Shown: positions 41,103 through 50,569, numbered from the stretch's first letter. The stretch is 64,000 nt of DNA from Alphaproteobacteria bacterium (GCA_947473475.1 CANJBZ010000001.1:186001-250000); one strand, 5' to 3'. The notes: generated by a model not told the origin, from the sequence alone. A program made the numbers and translations.

Positions 41103-42370
41103 CAGACGCTCTCCATCATCTGATTCCATTTGCGCCAGAAAATGCGCAGATGGTGTTCGTCGGAATTGAGCTGCTCGCCCTCGCGCCCCATCCCGCGCGA
41201 CATTTCCGACCAGCGGTCGTCTTCCCAGTTGGCAAGGCCCTGCTGCACCAATTCCAGCGCCTCCACATCGTCTGGCGTGGCGAACCCGCCCGGACCGTAG
41301 AAGGTGAGGAACGCATCAAGGCGCCGCGCGCGGGCGCTTTCGGTTTCCTCAATGGGACCGAGAGCCCACGCCGTCACGTGCATCTTGCCGGCGCCATCGG
41401 GGAAGAAGGTGCGGATGGTCACCGAGGAACCGTCATTGATGACAAGATTGGGGAAGATCACCAAATTGCGGTTGGTATCGGCAATCCGGTTGGCGCGATC
41501 CGGCCCGACGCGCTCCACCAGCTCGCGGCGGATCTCCGCCATTTCGGGTTTGGCGTCTTCGCCATAGATCGGAATCCACGCCGCGACCGGACGGCCGCGG
41601 AAATTGACGTTGTCGGTCGTGAAATGACCGTTGCCGAGATCGATGGCCAGCCCTTTGGTGGGGAGTACGCGCCCCTCCGTCGGCCGTTCGATCTTGACGC
41701 CGGAATTGGCCATGTAGTTAAGCCAAGTCGAATGCGTCGTGGGCAGGTGATAGTCGTCAACGCTGTTTTCGACCATCAGCTTCCAATTGCCGGCGACGTC
41801 ATATTCTTGAACGCCGGTAACAACCTGCATCTGACCTGATGGCGATTGATCGACGACCAGATCGAGATATTCCGTCGCCTTGCCGAGATAGTCGAGCAGC
41901 GATGGCGCGTTCGCGTCCAAATTCATGAACCAGAAATCGCGGTAGGATTCGAAACGCGCAGGTCTGCGCAATCCCAATTCGGATTTGTCCAATTCGCCGG
42001 CATAGGCTTCCTCGCCGGGCACGCCCCCGAGCGCGCCGTCATTGCGATAGGCCCAGCCGTGGTAGATGCAGCGGAAGGAGCGGCGTGAGCCTTCGCGCTC
42101 TGTGCAGACGATGGCCGCGCGATGGCGGCAGGTGTTGAACAGGCAGTGGATATCGCCGCGCATATCGCGGTTGAAAATGATGGGACGTCCGGCCACCCGC
42201 CGCGTGACGAAATCGTTGGGCTTCTTCAGCTCGGAGGAGTGGCCGACATAGATCCAGCATTTGGAAAAAATGCACGCCATCTCGTCTTTAAGGACAGCCT
42301 CGGAAACCAAGGCCTCACGGTCCAGAAGAAACCGCTTTTTCACCGGATCGTCGACGATATAGCTGCGCAT
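41102..42370 (-). CDS. Rieske aromatic-ring-hydroxylating dioxygenase, alpha subunit
   Basis: A 422-residue catalytic subunit. The Rieske [2Fe-2S] ligands are C81, H83, C101 and H104 (TCRHRAA ... CIYHGW). The mononuclear iron site has H208 and H213 in DDYHLPTTH with the bridging aspartate next to them. Such enzymes insert O2 into aromatic acids or related rings. The group looks closest to benzoate/salicylate-type oxygenases, but the substrate cannot be fixed. Its promoter region contains a palindrome that also occurs near the iclR gene. Confidence 0.95.
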   Translation of the reverse strand: MRSYIVDDPVKKRFLLDREALVSEAVLKDEMACIFSKCWIYVGHSSELKKPNDFVTRRVAGRPIIFNRDMRGDIHCLFNTCRHRAAIVCTEREGSRRSFRCIYHGWAYRNDGALGGVPGEEAYAGELDKSELGLRRPARFESYRDFWFMNLDANAPSLLDYLGKATEYLDLVVDQSPSGQMQVVTGVQEYDVAGNWKLMVENSVDDYHLPTTHSTWLNYMANSGVKIERPTEGRVLPTKGLAIDLGNGHFTTDNVNFRGRPVAAWIPIYGEDAKPEMAEIRRELVERVGPDRANRIADTNRNLVIFPNLVINDGSSVTIRTFFPDGAGKMHVTAWALGPIEETESARARRLDAFLTFYGPGGFATPDDVEALELVQQGLANWEDDRWSEMSRGMGREGEQLNSDEHHLRIFWRKWNQMMESV

Positions 42371-42427
42371 CGGTGGTCCTCCTCCAGCGTTGGGACGCAG
42401 GTAAGAACCTGACCGTCAGAGTGTCAA

Positions 42428-42444
42428 GTCCCATATTTTGGGAT
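42428..42444. promoter_or_regulatory. Candidate IclR operator upstream of the dioxygenase operon
   Basis: TCCCATATTTTGGGA (42430-42444 region) has perfect five-base arms TCCCA/TGGGA around a five-base AT spacer, 58 bases upstream of the alpha-subunit start and just past the end of the iclR gene. A near-identical palindrome lies at 43235-43249 in front of the same regulator, which makes autoregulation plus control of the dioxygenase likely. Confidence 0.65.
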
Positions 42445-42453
42445 TTACGTGGA

Positions 42454-43200
42454 TTACTGCCCGCCGGACAGCGCTTTGGTTACGATCCCGGCGCAGAAGC
42501 GTACACGCTCGGCAATGGCCCCGACCTCGGCGGCAGGAAGGCGTGTGCGGCCGATTGTGAGGCTGAGACTGCCCAACGGCTCGCCTCTCTCGTCCAGAAT
42601 CGGCGCGGCAACGCCGGTGACGCCTCGCGTGACTTGGCTTTCCGTTATGTCCCAGCCGCGCTGCCGAATGTCCTTCAGTGATGCCTTTACTTTCGCAAGC
42701 GTGCTCCCGAGACCTGCGAAATCGCGCGGCTTGTCTTTATAGAGGCGTTGGAGCGTGCGTGCGGGCAGATAGGCGAGAATGATTCGGGACGCTGCCCCGC
42801 GCGTCAGAGGAAGCGCGCGACCCCGTTCATAGGTGCTTGAAAACGCTGCGCCACGGCTTTCCTGATGCACGCACAGCACCCGGTCGCGGTAACGGCGGCA
42901 GAGAAGCGCGATGCCTTCCACGCTGGATACCAGTTCGGCCATGACGGGGCGGCTGGCGGCGATCAGCGGATCGCTCATGCGCATGCGGTAATCGAGTTCG
43001 GCGACGCGCGGGCCCAAAGCATAGCCGGCGTTCGGGAAGGACGTGACCAGCCCCGCGTCCGACAGCAATTTGAGATAGCGGTAGAGCGTGGACCGTGTGA
43101 ATCCCAGGCGGCGCAACAGGTCTTCGGAGGTGAGCGGGGCGTCGCTGTCCTCAATCAGGTCCAGCACCTTCAGCAGGCGCTCATGGCTCGTCTCGCTCAT
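42454..43200 (-). CDS. IclR-family transcriptional regulator
   Basis: A 248-residue regulator. The winged helix-turn-helix covers about residues 8-62 (LLKVLDLIEDSDAPLTSEDL, RLGFTRSTLYRYLKLLSDAG). The effector domain includes ELVSSVEGIALLCRRYRDRV and ITESQVTRGVTGVAAPILDE. The ATG at 43200 is preferred over a longer frame to 43257, which would run through the palindrome at 43235. It lies between the dioxygenase operon and a divergent bicupin gene, and is probably the regulator of both. Confidence 0.9.
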   Translation of the reverse strand: MSETSHERLLKVLDLIEDSDAPLTSEDLLRRLGFTRSTLYRYLKLLSDAGLVTSFPNAGYALGPRVAELDYRMRMSDPLIAASRPVMAELVSSVEGIALLCRRYRDRVLCVHQESRGAAFSSTYERGRALPLTRGAASRIILAYLPARTLQRLYKDKPRDFAGLGSTLAKVKASLKDIRQRGWDITESQVTRGVTGVAAPILDERGEPLGSLSLTIGRTRLPAAEVGAIAERVRFCAGIVTKALSGGQ

Positions 43201-43234
43201 GGGCTGATTCTGCCAAGCTGGGCCGAAATCACAA

Positions 43235-43249
43235 TCCCATAATTTAGGA
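43235..43249. promoter_or_regulatory. Candidate IclR operator between iclR and the bicupin gene
   Basis: TCCCATAATTTAGGA: the same palindrome as at 42430-42444 with one mismatch in the right arm. It lies in the divergent gap between the regulator start (43200) and the bicupin start (43295), so it could control both directions. Confidence 0.62.
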
Positions 43250-43294
43250 CCACGCACGGTGGCGCTGGTTGGCCGCCGATGCTATGGGCGTCCT

Positions 43295-44524
43295 ATGCAC
43301 GACACCACCAAAGACGCCCATTGGCACGAGCCCAAGAAGGGCCAGAACGCAGGCACCGGCACTTTCCAACGGCCGAAGCTTCCCTATGACCGCTTTATGG
43401 AAGACGAGGGCGTTCCGGTCTTTCGCGGCATCGGCGTCAAGCAGGTTCAGGATTTGCCGATGGCGCCGTGGCGGCGGCTCGGCGGGCGAGGGTCGTATAT
43501 TCAGCTCTACGGTACGGAAGGCCTGTGGGGCATGTATGTCGTCGAAGTCCCCGGCGCGGGGGCGCTCAATGTCGAGCAGCATCTGTATGAGAAGATCGTC
43601 TTCGTCGTGGAGGGCCGCGGGTCAACCGAGGTCTGGAACGAGGGTGAAACCAAGCGCCACGTTTTCGAATGGCAAAAGGGATCGCTGTTCACCATTCCGC
43701 TGAACGCGAAGCATCGCATTGTCAACGCATCGAGCGCGCCTGCGCTTCTGCTGTGCGGCACATCCGCGCCGAACATTCTCAACCTGCTCGATGATCCGGA
43801 GTTCGTGTTCAATTGCCCGCACGCGTTTCGTCACCGCTTTTCGGGCGCGGACGATTTCTTTAAGCCGCGCGACGATGTCGAGCCCGATCCCGTGCGTGGG
43901 CTGGCGATGCGACGGACCAATCTTATTCCCGACGTTATCACGACGGAATTGCCGCTGGATAACCGGCGCTCGCCCGGTTACCGCCGCATTGAGCCGTTGA
44001 TGGCGGGCAATCGCTTCTATCAGTTCATCGGCCAGTATGAGACCGGGCGCTATTCCAAAGCGCATAAGCACCATTCGACGGCGGTGCTGATCTGCCTGAA
44101 GGGCAGGGGCTACACCTATACGTGGCACGAAAGTCTCGGACCGGCGCCGTGGCGCGACGGAGCGGCGGAAAAGGTAGTGCGGCAGGATTACGAATATGGC
44201 GGCATCGTCAGCGCCGCGCCGATGGCCGGCGATTGGTTTCACCAGCATTTCGGGATCGGCAAAGACGGCTTGCGCGTGCTGGCGTGGCACGGTCCGAACA
44301 ATCACCCGGCGCTGAAGGCCGGACGCCCCGGCGAAGCGATGCGCGATGTGTGGGCCGTCGATCTGAACCAAGGCGGCAACGCGATTCCGTATCACATGGA
44401 AGACCCGGCGCTACGGCGCGAATATGAAGAAACGCTGGCGCGCGAAGGTTTAATCTCCCGCATGGAGCCGCGCTTCTACGAAGAATCCGGCGCCGTCGAA
44501 GCTGACAAAATCGGCGGGTTTTAG
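43295..44524 (+). CDS. Bicupin-domain protein
   Basis: A 409-residue protein with two cupin barrels. The first has EQHLYEKIVFVVEGRGSTEV with an E-x-H metal pattern, and SLFTIPLNAKHRIVNAS. The second has HKHHSTAVLICLKGRGYTYT and GDWFHQHFGIGKDGLRVLAW. The layout recalls gentisate or homogentisate-like ring-cleaving dioxygenases, yet the overall sequence is not one I can name. The ATG at 43295 follows the operator palindrome by 45 bases; no clear ribosome binding site is visible. Ring cleavage of the Rieske product is an attractive but unproven role. Confidence 0.78.
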   Translation: MHDTTKDAHWHEPKKGQNAGTGTFQRPKLPYDRFMEDEGVPVFRGIGVKQVQDLPMAPWRRLGGRGSYIQLYGTEGLWGMYVVEVPGAGALNVEQHLYEKIVFVVEGRGSTEVWNEGETKRHVFEWQKGSLFTIPLNAKHRIVNASSAPALLLCGTSAPNILNLLDDPEFVFNCPHAFRHRFSGADDFFKPRDDVEPDPVRGLAMRRTNLIPDVITTELPLDNRRSPGYRRIEPLMAGNRFYQFIGQYETGRYSKAHKHHSTAVLICLKGRGYTYTWHESLGPAPWRDGAAEKVVRQDYEYGGIVSAAPMAGDWFHQHFGIGKDGLRVLAWHGPNNHPALKAGRPGEAMRDVWAVDLNQGGNAIPYHMEDPALRREYEETLAREGLISRMEPRFYEESGAVEADKIGGF

Positions 44525-44525
44525 T

Positions 44526-44716
44526 TAGCTCCTCCGCGTAGCGAAAGCGGAGCGGGGGAGGGGGACCGCGAAGCGGTGGAGGGGGCGGCCACCGCGCAAT
44601 TTGAAATTTGTTTTCCTGGAGATGGTACGGTCATCGACGACGGCAAAATTTCCGTCGCGCGCCGCCCCCTCCACCATGCTTCGCATGGTCCCCCTCCCCC
44701 GCGGCGCTTTGCGCCG
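44526..44716. repeat. Two facing 'B' type palindromic repeats
   Basis: The left copy (44526-44588) is almost the same as 1544-1603. The right copy (about 44661-44716) is an inverted relative with its own palindromes ATGCTTCGCAT and GCGGCGCTTTGCGCCGC. About 70 bases of ordinary sequence separate them. The block fills the gap between two convergent genes and can fold into a long stem. Confidence 0.78.
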
Positions 44717-44730
44717 CATGGGAGGAGTAT

Positions 44731-45288
44731 TTACTTCATCAGTTTCACTTCAATGGCGCCGGGGTCGATGCGGGCTTCGACGAAGGCGATCGAATCGACG
44801 AAACGGCCCAGATCGGGCGAGCCATAGTCACCGTTGGCGGGAAGAACCGTCACCTGCATTTCGATCAGGTGGTCTTTGTTGAAGAACACGCCCGACATGG
44901 TGCGTCCGCCGTTGTTCGGAAGTTCGACTGTCATCTTGCGGCCGTAGTTTGAATCGACGCGCGCATCCGCATCCGAAAGCACCTTTCCGGCTGCGGTCAG
45001 TTTCGTCGAAGCCTCTTTCATGATCGCGGCTTCCTGATTGCCGCGTCCGGAGAAGTCCACGGCTGTTACGCGATAAACGACGTTGTCATCCGTTACCTCG
45101 AAAACCGTCGCGCCGCGCTGCCCCGCCGTGGCGCTCGCGTAGTTCACCTTCGAGGTTTTCACCCCCTCGGGTGCATTGAATGAGAACACGGCGTCTTTGT
45201 TGAAGTACTGCTTCCAGGCTGCGTCGGCTGGAACGATGGCTGCGGCCAAAATGGCAAGCGTCGCGCCAAACAGAATTTTGGATTTCAT
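44731..45288 (-). CDS. Small exported protein of unknown function
   Basis: A 185-residue protein with a signal peptide (MKSKILFGATLAILAAAIVP, cleavage near ADAAWK). The mature domain starts WKQYFNKDAVFSFNAPEGVK, a pattern seen in many uncharacterised periplasmic proteins, and has two-layer alpha/beta features with a conserved PNNGGRTMSGVFFNKDHLIE. No cysteine is in the mature part. GGGAGG precedes the ATG at 45288. No functional assignment. Confidence 0.82.
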   Translation of the reverse strand: MKSKILFGATLAILAAAIVPADAAWKQYFNKDAVFSFNAPEGVKTSKVNYASATAGQRGATVFEVTDDNVVYRVTAVDFSGRGNQEAAIMKEASTKLTAAGKVLSDADARVDSNYGRKMTVELPNNGGRTMSGVFFNKDHLIEMQVTVLPANGDYGSPDLGRFVDSIAFVEARIDPGAIEVKLMK

Positions 45289-45403
45289 GCATCCCTCCCA
45301 CAATTTGGGCGAGAAGATAGCATTTCGCCCAACGCTGGGAAGATGTCCGGTCAGGGAAAAGCGCACAGTGAAATACGCACGAAACTGTGAGGAAGCGTAC
45401 CGC

Positions 45404-46810
45404 CTAGCGGGAAATGTCTTCCAGGGCACGGTTGTTGGTCGGGGGGCCCAGGACCGCAATAGACGTTGCCGCGATAGCCATGCTGCCGGCGATGAAGGCG
45501 AACACGCCGCCCGTGCCGAAGCGATCCAGGAAGAAGGCGATTACAAACGCGCTGAACACGGTGGACAGCCGGCTCCAGGAATAGACGAATCCCACGCCCA
45601 TGGCGCGGATGCGCGTGGGGTACAGCTCGGTCTGATAGGCGTGGAAGAGAAACGACATGGCGTTGTTCGACAGCGTCACCAGCACGCCAAACAGCACGAG
45701 CGGCAGCGCCAGCGTCAGCTGGCCGAAAATAATGCCGCAAATCCCGACACTCGATGCGGCGGCGACCAGCAGCCACTTGCGCTCGAAACGGTCGGCAAGA
45801 ACGGCGCCGAGCAACGGACCGAAGGGGGCCGCGATCGCGATCAGGAAGGTGTACTGCAGGCTGGTGGTGACGGCGATTCCCTGCTTGATCAGCAGTGTCG
45901 GAACCCAGTTGGAAAACCCATAAAATCCGACCGCCTGGAAAATGTTGAAGACGCTGAGCATCAGTGTGCGTGACAAGTACATGCCTTGCCAGATTTCCGC
46001 GAACCGTCCTCTCGGCGCAGAGGCTTCGCTTCCGGCCGGACGCGGCAGTATTACTCCGGCTTCCGCTTCGACGCGCCGCTCCAAATCGGTCATGATCCGA
46101 TCGGCTTCGGCGGCATGATCGTGGTTTGCCAGCCAGCGCGGCGACTCCGGCACGCGCAATCGGATCCACCACACGAACAACGCGCCGGCCGCGCCGATCA
46201 GCACCACCCAGCGCCAGCCATCAAGCCCGAGCGGCGTCAGCGGCACCAATTGCCAGCCAAGAAACGCGACCACCGGAACGGCGGCGAATTGAACGGTCTG
46301 GTTAATCGCGAACACGCGCCCCCGGCAGTGCTTGGGCACCAATTCCGCGAGGTAGGTGTCGATCGTCACCAGCTCTACGCCGACGCCAAGTCCCGATAGA
46401 AAGCGCCACAGATTGAGACCGAACGCATCGGTCTGAAACGCCATCACCACGCTCGCCACGGTGTACCAGAGCAGCGACACGGTAAAGATCGTGCGCCGGC
46501 CAAGACGGTCGGCCGCGAAGCCGAACACCAGCGTGCCGATAAACAGGCCCAGAAAGAACGCCGCCACGAAGCTGGCGATACCACTCGTTCCGAACAGGCC
46601 AGGCGTTGTGGACGTGAGAATGCCGCTGCGCACCAAGCCCGGCGCGATGTAGCCCGTTAGAAGCAGGTCGTAGAATTCAAAGAAGCCGCCCAGCGACAAC
46701 AGCAGCACGCGCGTCCACAGCGTGCGCGTCATGGGCAGCCGGTCGAGGCGCGCGGCTATCAGCCCGGAAACGTTTCCGGCCTGAAGCGGCAGCGCCTCCG
46801 CCTCGGCCAT
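45404..46810 (-). CDS. MFS transporter (sugar porter/SV2-like aromatic or metabolite type)
   Basis: A 468-residue transporter with 12 predicted helices. The loop 2-3 motif is FGFAADRLGRRTIFT, helix 4 is FLSGLGVGVELVTIDTYLAE with the family RxxxGxGxG-like pattern (as LSGLGVGVE), and the loop 6 region contains LRVPESPRWLANHD, the sugar-porter PESPRWL motif. It begins two bases after the hydrolase gene stop region and is likely co-transcribed with it. Substrate unknown; an aromatic acid linked to the gentisate genes is possible. Confidence 0.9.
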   Translation of the reverse strand: MAEAEALPLQAGNVSGLIAARLDRLPMTRTLWTRVLLLSLGGFFEFYDLLLTGYIAPGLVRSGILTSTTPGLFGTSGIASFVAAFFLGLFIGTLVFGFAADRLGRRTIFTVSLLWYTVASVVMAFQTDAFGLNLWRFLSGLGVGVELVTIDTYLAELVPKHCRGRVFAINQTVQFAAVPVVAFLGWQLVPLTPLGLDGWRWVVLIGAAGALFVWWIRLRVPESPRWLANHDHAAEADRIMTDLERRVEAEAGVILPRPAGSEASAPRGRFAEIWQGMYLSRTLMLSVFNIFQAVGFYGFSNWVPTLLIKQGIAVTTSLQYTFLIAIAAPFGPLLGAVLADRFERKWLLVAAASSVGICGIIFGQLTLALPLVLFGVLVTLSNNAMSFLFHAYQTELYPTRIRAMGVGFVYSWSRLSTVFSAFVIAFFLDRFGTGGVFAFIAGSMAIAATSIAVLGPPTNNRALEDISR

Positions 46811-46811
46811 A

Positions 46812-47657
46812 TCAGGCTTCGGCGACGATAGTGTTTTTCAGCAAACCCACACCGTCGATCTCGATCTCGACGACATCGCCGGGTTTCATCCACGGCGGCG
46901 GCGTGCGCACCCAGGCGACGCCGCCCGGTGTGCCCGTGACGATCACATCGCCCGGCTCCAGCCGCGCGAAGCTCGAAATATAGGCGATCAGCTTCGGCAC
47001 CGAATGGATCATCATGTCGAGCGTGGAAGACTGCATCACCGTGCCGTTCACGCGTGTCTGAATCTTCTTGCCGGCCAGTTCGCCTACTTCATCGGAGGTA
47101 ACCAGATACGGCCCGAACGGACCCGTGGCCGGAAAATTCTTGCCCGGTCCCCATTGCGAGGTGTGACGCTGGAAATCGCGCACCGAGACGTCGTTGTAGC
47201 AGGCATATCCCGCCACATGCTTCAGAGCGTCGGCTTCGCTGATGTAGCGGCCGCCCGTGCCGATGATCGCCGCAAGCTCGGCTTCATAGTCCAGATTTTC
47301 GGAACCCTTCGGGCGGACGACCGGTTGCAGATGGCCGATCTGCGTATCGTTCCAGCGCGCGAAAATGGACGGGTAGGCATGCCCGCCCAAACCCGTTTCG
47401 TTGGCATGCTCATGATAGTTAAGACCGACGCAGATGATCTTGCCCGGATTGGGGATCACTGGGTCGAACGCAATCTGGTCCAGGGTAAAATCCGCGGTCG
47501 CGCCTTTGACTTCGCGCTCGGCTTCGGCGCGCGCATCCGCGGCGATCAGGGCCTTCAAATCGGCGTGCTTCAATCGCTTGGTCAAATCGACAATTTTGTT
47601 GCCGTCCGCGACGCCGTAACGGGCGCTGCCGCTGGCGCGAAAAGACAGGAATTTCAT
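46812..47657 (-). CDS. Fumarylacetoacetate hydrolase family protein (candidate fumarylpyruvate hydrolase)
   Basis: A 281-residue FAH-fold hydrolase. The metal-binding acids fall in NLDYEAELAAIIG, and KIICVGLNYHEHANETG, NDVSVRDFQRHTSQWGPGKN and PGDVIVTGTPGGVAW are typical of fumarylpyruvate/acylpyruvate hydrolases. Fumarylpyruvate hydrolysis to fumarate and pyruvate is the last step of the gentisate pathway, and gentisate 1,2-dioxygenase lies at 51659. It is convergently arranged in a separate operon, so the role is inferred. The ATG at 47657 has GGGAG upstream. Confidence 0.85.
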   Translation of the reverse strand: MKFLSFRASGSARYGVADGNKIVDLTKRLKHADLKALIAADARAEAEREVKGATADFTLDQIAFDPVIPNPGKIICVGLNYHEHANETGLGGHAYPSIFARWNDTQIGHLQPVVRPKGSENLDYEAELAAIIGTGGRYISEADALKHVAGYACYNDVSVRDFQRHTSQWGPGKNFPATGPFGPYLVTSDEVGELAGKKIQTRVNGTVMQSSTLDMMIHSVPKLIAYISSFARLEPGDVIVTGTPGGVAWVRTPPPWMKPGDVVEIEIDGVGLLKNTIVAEA

Positions 47658-47819
47658 GCGGGTCAAATCTCCCAAGACAACTTTCCCTTAACCGCTGGAC
47701 GGGTTATAGGGAGGCCGAATGTTCGCCTGCGGTTACTATCACGCACGTCCCGGGCATCAAACAGCGAATTGTGCGGGTCCGGGGCCATATACCCCGGCAA
47801 AAGCCATAGGAGAGAAAGC

Positions 47820-49010
47820 ATGAACATCCGGCCCGATCAGGTTTGGACCACGCCCCTTAACGAGATGGATGCCGTGCAAAAGGGCTTCGACCACACCAAG
47901 ACCATCCGTTTTTACGACACCACGCTGCGCGACGGCGAACAGTCGACCGGGGTCTGCTTTAGCGCCGACGACAAATTTGAAATCGCCTGCAAGCTCTCGG
48001 AGCTGGGCATCGGCCGCATCGAATCCGGTTTCCCGCGCGTGTCCGAGGAAGACACCCAGGCAGTCAAGCGCATTCTGGATGCCGGCCTGAAGTCCGAAAT
48101 CTGGGGTTTCGCGCGCGCGTTGAAAGCAGACATCGACGCGCATCTCGAATTGGGCACGCAGTACACGCTGATAGAGATCACCACCAGCGACATGAAGATG
48201 AAGGCCTTCGGCTTCACGCGCGAAAAGGTCATGACCAGCGTCGTGGATGCGATGAAATATGCCAAGGACAAGGGCATCAAGCGCGTCAACTTCTTCGCGG
48301 TGGATAGCACGCGCAGCGATCTTGGCTATTTGCGCGACATTTACGGCGCGGCTCTGGAAGCGGGCGCCGATGAAATCTCGATGGTCGATACCATTGGTGT
48401 CTGCGCGCCGGAGACCGCCGAGTACCTCATTCGGCAGGTAAAGTCCTGGTTCCCGACCACGCCGCTGCATTGGCACGGCCACAACGATTTCGGTCTGGCG
48501 ACGGCCTCGGCGATCGCGGCGGTACGCGGCGGCGCGGATTGGATTCAGGGCACCATCAACGGCATGGGCGAGCGGGCAGGCAACGCCGACCTCTGCGAAG
48601 TCGCGCTGGCGTTGCAGTTCCTCTATCACGTGCCGGTGGAGATGGACCTGAGCAAGGCGCGCGAAGTGTCCAATCTCGTGCAGAAGCACGGCAAATACGA
48701 AGTCGATTCGTGGAAGCCGGTCACGGGCAAATACATTTTTACGCGCGAGAGTGGTGGGGTTGCCGCGCAATTCCACCAACCCTCGGCCATTGAGCCCTAT
48801 TCGTCCGACATTCTGTCCGCGACACGCCACATTGCGCTCGGCAAAAAGAGCGGCCTGGCCAACATCAAAATCAAGCTCGACGAGCTTGGCTTGAGCGCGC
48901 CTGCCGAAAAGCATGGCGCAATTCTGGAACGGGTGAAGTCGGTGGGGACGGCCGGGAAGCGGCTGGTTACCGACGATGAATTCCGCTCCATGGTCAAAGA
49001 ACTTGGGTGA
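47820..49010 (+). CDS. HMGL-type acyl transferase (homocitrate synthase/2-isopropylmalate synthase-like)
   Basis: A 396-residue TIM-barrel enzyme condensing acyl-CoA with a 2-oxo acid. The active-site signature FYDTTLRDGEQSTGVCF (about residues 29-45) and metal-binding HWHGHNDFGLATASAIA are intact. GTINGMGERAGNADLCEV is also typical. It lacks the LeuA C-terminal regulatory domain, as homocitrate synthase and other short forms do. It is too uncertain to say whether it makes citramalate, homocitrate or another product. AGGAGA lies before the ATG. It sits between gentisate-related genes, and a role in aromatic degradation would be unusual. Confidence 0.85.
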   Translation: MNIRPDQVWTTPLNEMDAVQKGFDHTKTIRFYDTTLRDGEQSTGVCFSADDKFEIACKLSELGIGRIESGFPRVSEEDTQAVKRILDAGLKSEIWGFARALKADIDAHLELGTQYTLIEITTSDMKMKAFGFTREKVMTSVVDAMKYAKDKGIKRVNFFAVDSTRSDLGYLRDIYGAALEAGADEISMVDTIGVCAPETAEYLIRQVKSWFPTTPLHWHGHNDFGLATASAIAAVRGGADWIQGTINGMGERAGNADLCEVALALQFLYHVPVEMDLSKAREVSNLVQKHGKYEVDSWKPVTGKYIFTRESGGVAAQFHQPSAIEPYSSDILSATRHIALGKKSGLANIKIKLDELGLSAPAEKHGAILERVKSVGTAGKRLVTDDEFRSMVKELG

Positions 49011-49204
49011 TCGGGAATTGGCTTGCGGGGGCTAGGAACGCCTCCCGCAAGGCCGCATCTGCCTCTCCCTTTTGTGACGATATCCTCTGCCTTACGGCGC
49101 GCGGGAGCAGGCCCGCGTTCGGTGCGGACCATTTGATTCAGCAGGAAACTCTGTCAATCTGCCCATGACGCGCCGGGGCACAAGATTCCGGCCGGGGAGG
49201 AAAT

Positions 49205-50569
49205 ATGGCTGGCGAACGCACGCTGGACGTAGCGGGCCTGATGGAAGGTAAGCTGACGCGCCCGCAGATTGGGATCGCGCTTTGGCTTTGCAGCTTGATG
49301 GTGCTCGAAGGCTACGACATGCAGGCGCTGTCGTTCGCGACGCCCGCCATTTTGAAAGAATGGTCCGTCAGCCGCGCCGATTTTGCTTATGTCGCGACCG
49401 CGCATCTGGTCGGATATTTTCTGGGCGCGATGGTCCTGTCGTTTTTCGGCGACCGTATGGGGCGGAAAAATATCATCGTTGCCGGCGCGACGATCTTCGG
49501 CGCCTTCACGTTTGCGGCCTCTTACGCCACATCGTCTTATGAGTTGTATTTGCTTCGGCTGGGCGCGGGCGTCGGTTTGGGCGGCGCTATTCCGTCTGGG
49601 ATTGCGCTTGCGGCTGAGTACATGCCGGCCCGCATGCGCGCGACCATTATCGGCTTGATGTATGTCGGCTATAATCTTGGCGCTGCCGCGGGCGGGTTTA
49701 TCGCGGCGGGGTCTATTCCGGCTTACGGTTGGCAGTCCGTGTTTTTCATCGGCGGGCTTGCCGCCATTCCGATGTTCGTCGCGCTTTACATCAAGCTGCC
49801 GGAATCGGTCCGATTCCTGATCGTGAGCGGCGCGCCCACGGCGAAGATTGCGGAAATCGTCCGCATGCTGCGTCCGCAAGCCGATTTGTCGGATGTGACG
49901 CGCTACGTCATCCATGAAGAGAGCCGCAGGAATTCGCCGTTCAGTCTGCTGACCGAAGGACGAGGCCTCGTCACGGTCCTCTTGTGGATCGCTTTCATCA
50001 CGGCGCTGGCCGGGCACTATTTCATTACGTTGTGGATGCCCACAGTGCTGTCCGACGACGGGTTCACCGTCCCGCAAGCCAACATGGCCATGGGAATGTT
50101 CCAGGCGGGTGGCGCGATCGGAAGCTTGTTGATTGCCTTTCTGCTCGATCGCATTGGCATCAAAGCCGTGGCGCTTACGTTCCTTGTGACGACGCCCGTT
50201 GTTGCCGCGCTCAGCCTGCATACGGGGTATGGCGTCCTCCTGCCGCACATGGTTCTGGCGGGCATTGGCGTGCTTGGCGGCCAGATCGGATTGAATGCGC
50301 TGGCCGGCACGATTTATCCTACTTACATGCGCGCCATGGGTGCCGGTTGGGCCCTGGGCATAGGTCGGGTAGGCTCGCTCGCCGGTCCCATCCTGGGCGG
50401 TTATCTGCTGAGCATGGGAATTTCACGGCCGACGCTGCTGCTGTTGGACTCGATACCGTTCCTGTTTTGCGCGCTCGCGCTTTACGCGATGTATACCGCC
50501 AAACGCGCGCGGGACGGGCAAACGGGCAGTGAAGTCAGCCTTGCCAAAGCCGGCGGATTTGCGCATTAG
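49205..50569 (+). CDS. MFS transporter, AAHS (aromatic acid:H+ symporter) type
   Basis: A 454-residue transporter with 12 helices. The first helix holds LWLCSLMVLEGYDMQALSFA, loop 2-3 is FFGDRMGRKNIIVAG, and helix 4 region LRLGAGVGLGGAIPSGIALA matches the AAHS group (PcaK, BenK, 3-hydroxybenzoate transporter). GGAGG precedes the ATG. It leads a run of genes (Pht5-like, gentisate dioxygenase, FAD hydroxylase), so 3-hydroxybenzoate or gentisate is a likely substrate. Confidence 0.9.
   Translation: MAGERTLDVAGLMEGKLTRPQIGIALWLCSLMVLEGYDMQALSFATPAILKEWSVSRADFAYVATAHLVGYFLGAMVLSFFGDRMGRKNIIVAGATIFGAFTFAASYATSSYELYLLRLGAGVGLGGAIPSGIALAAEYMPARMRATIIGLMYVGYNLGAAAGGFIAAGSIPAYGWQSVFFIGGLAAIPMFVALYIKLPESVRFLIVSGAPTAKIAEIVRMLRPQADLSDVTRYVIHEESRRNSPFSLLTEGRGLVTVLLWIAFITALAGHYFITLWMPTVLSDDGFTVPQANMAMGMFQAGGAIGSLLIAFLLDRIGIKAVALTFLVTTPVVAALSLHTGYGVLLPHMVLAGIGVLGGQIGLNALAGTIYPTYMRAMGAGWALGIGRVGSLAGPILGGYLLSMGISRPTLLLLDSIPFLFCALALYAMYTAKRARDGQTGSEVSLAKAGGFAH

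Noticed and set aside
47004-47819. Long upstream extension of the HMGL-type gene
   Set aside because: It runs antisense through the fumarylacetoacetase-family gene, and an ATG with AGGAGA at 47820 fits the family N-terminus.
47757-48914. A 385-codon minus-strand frame opposite the HMGL-type gene
   Set aside because: The plus strand encodes an intact, well-conserved enzyme; the minus frame has no recognisable motif.
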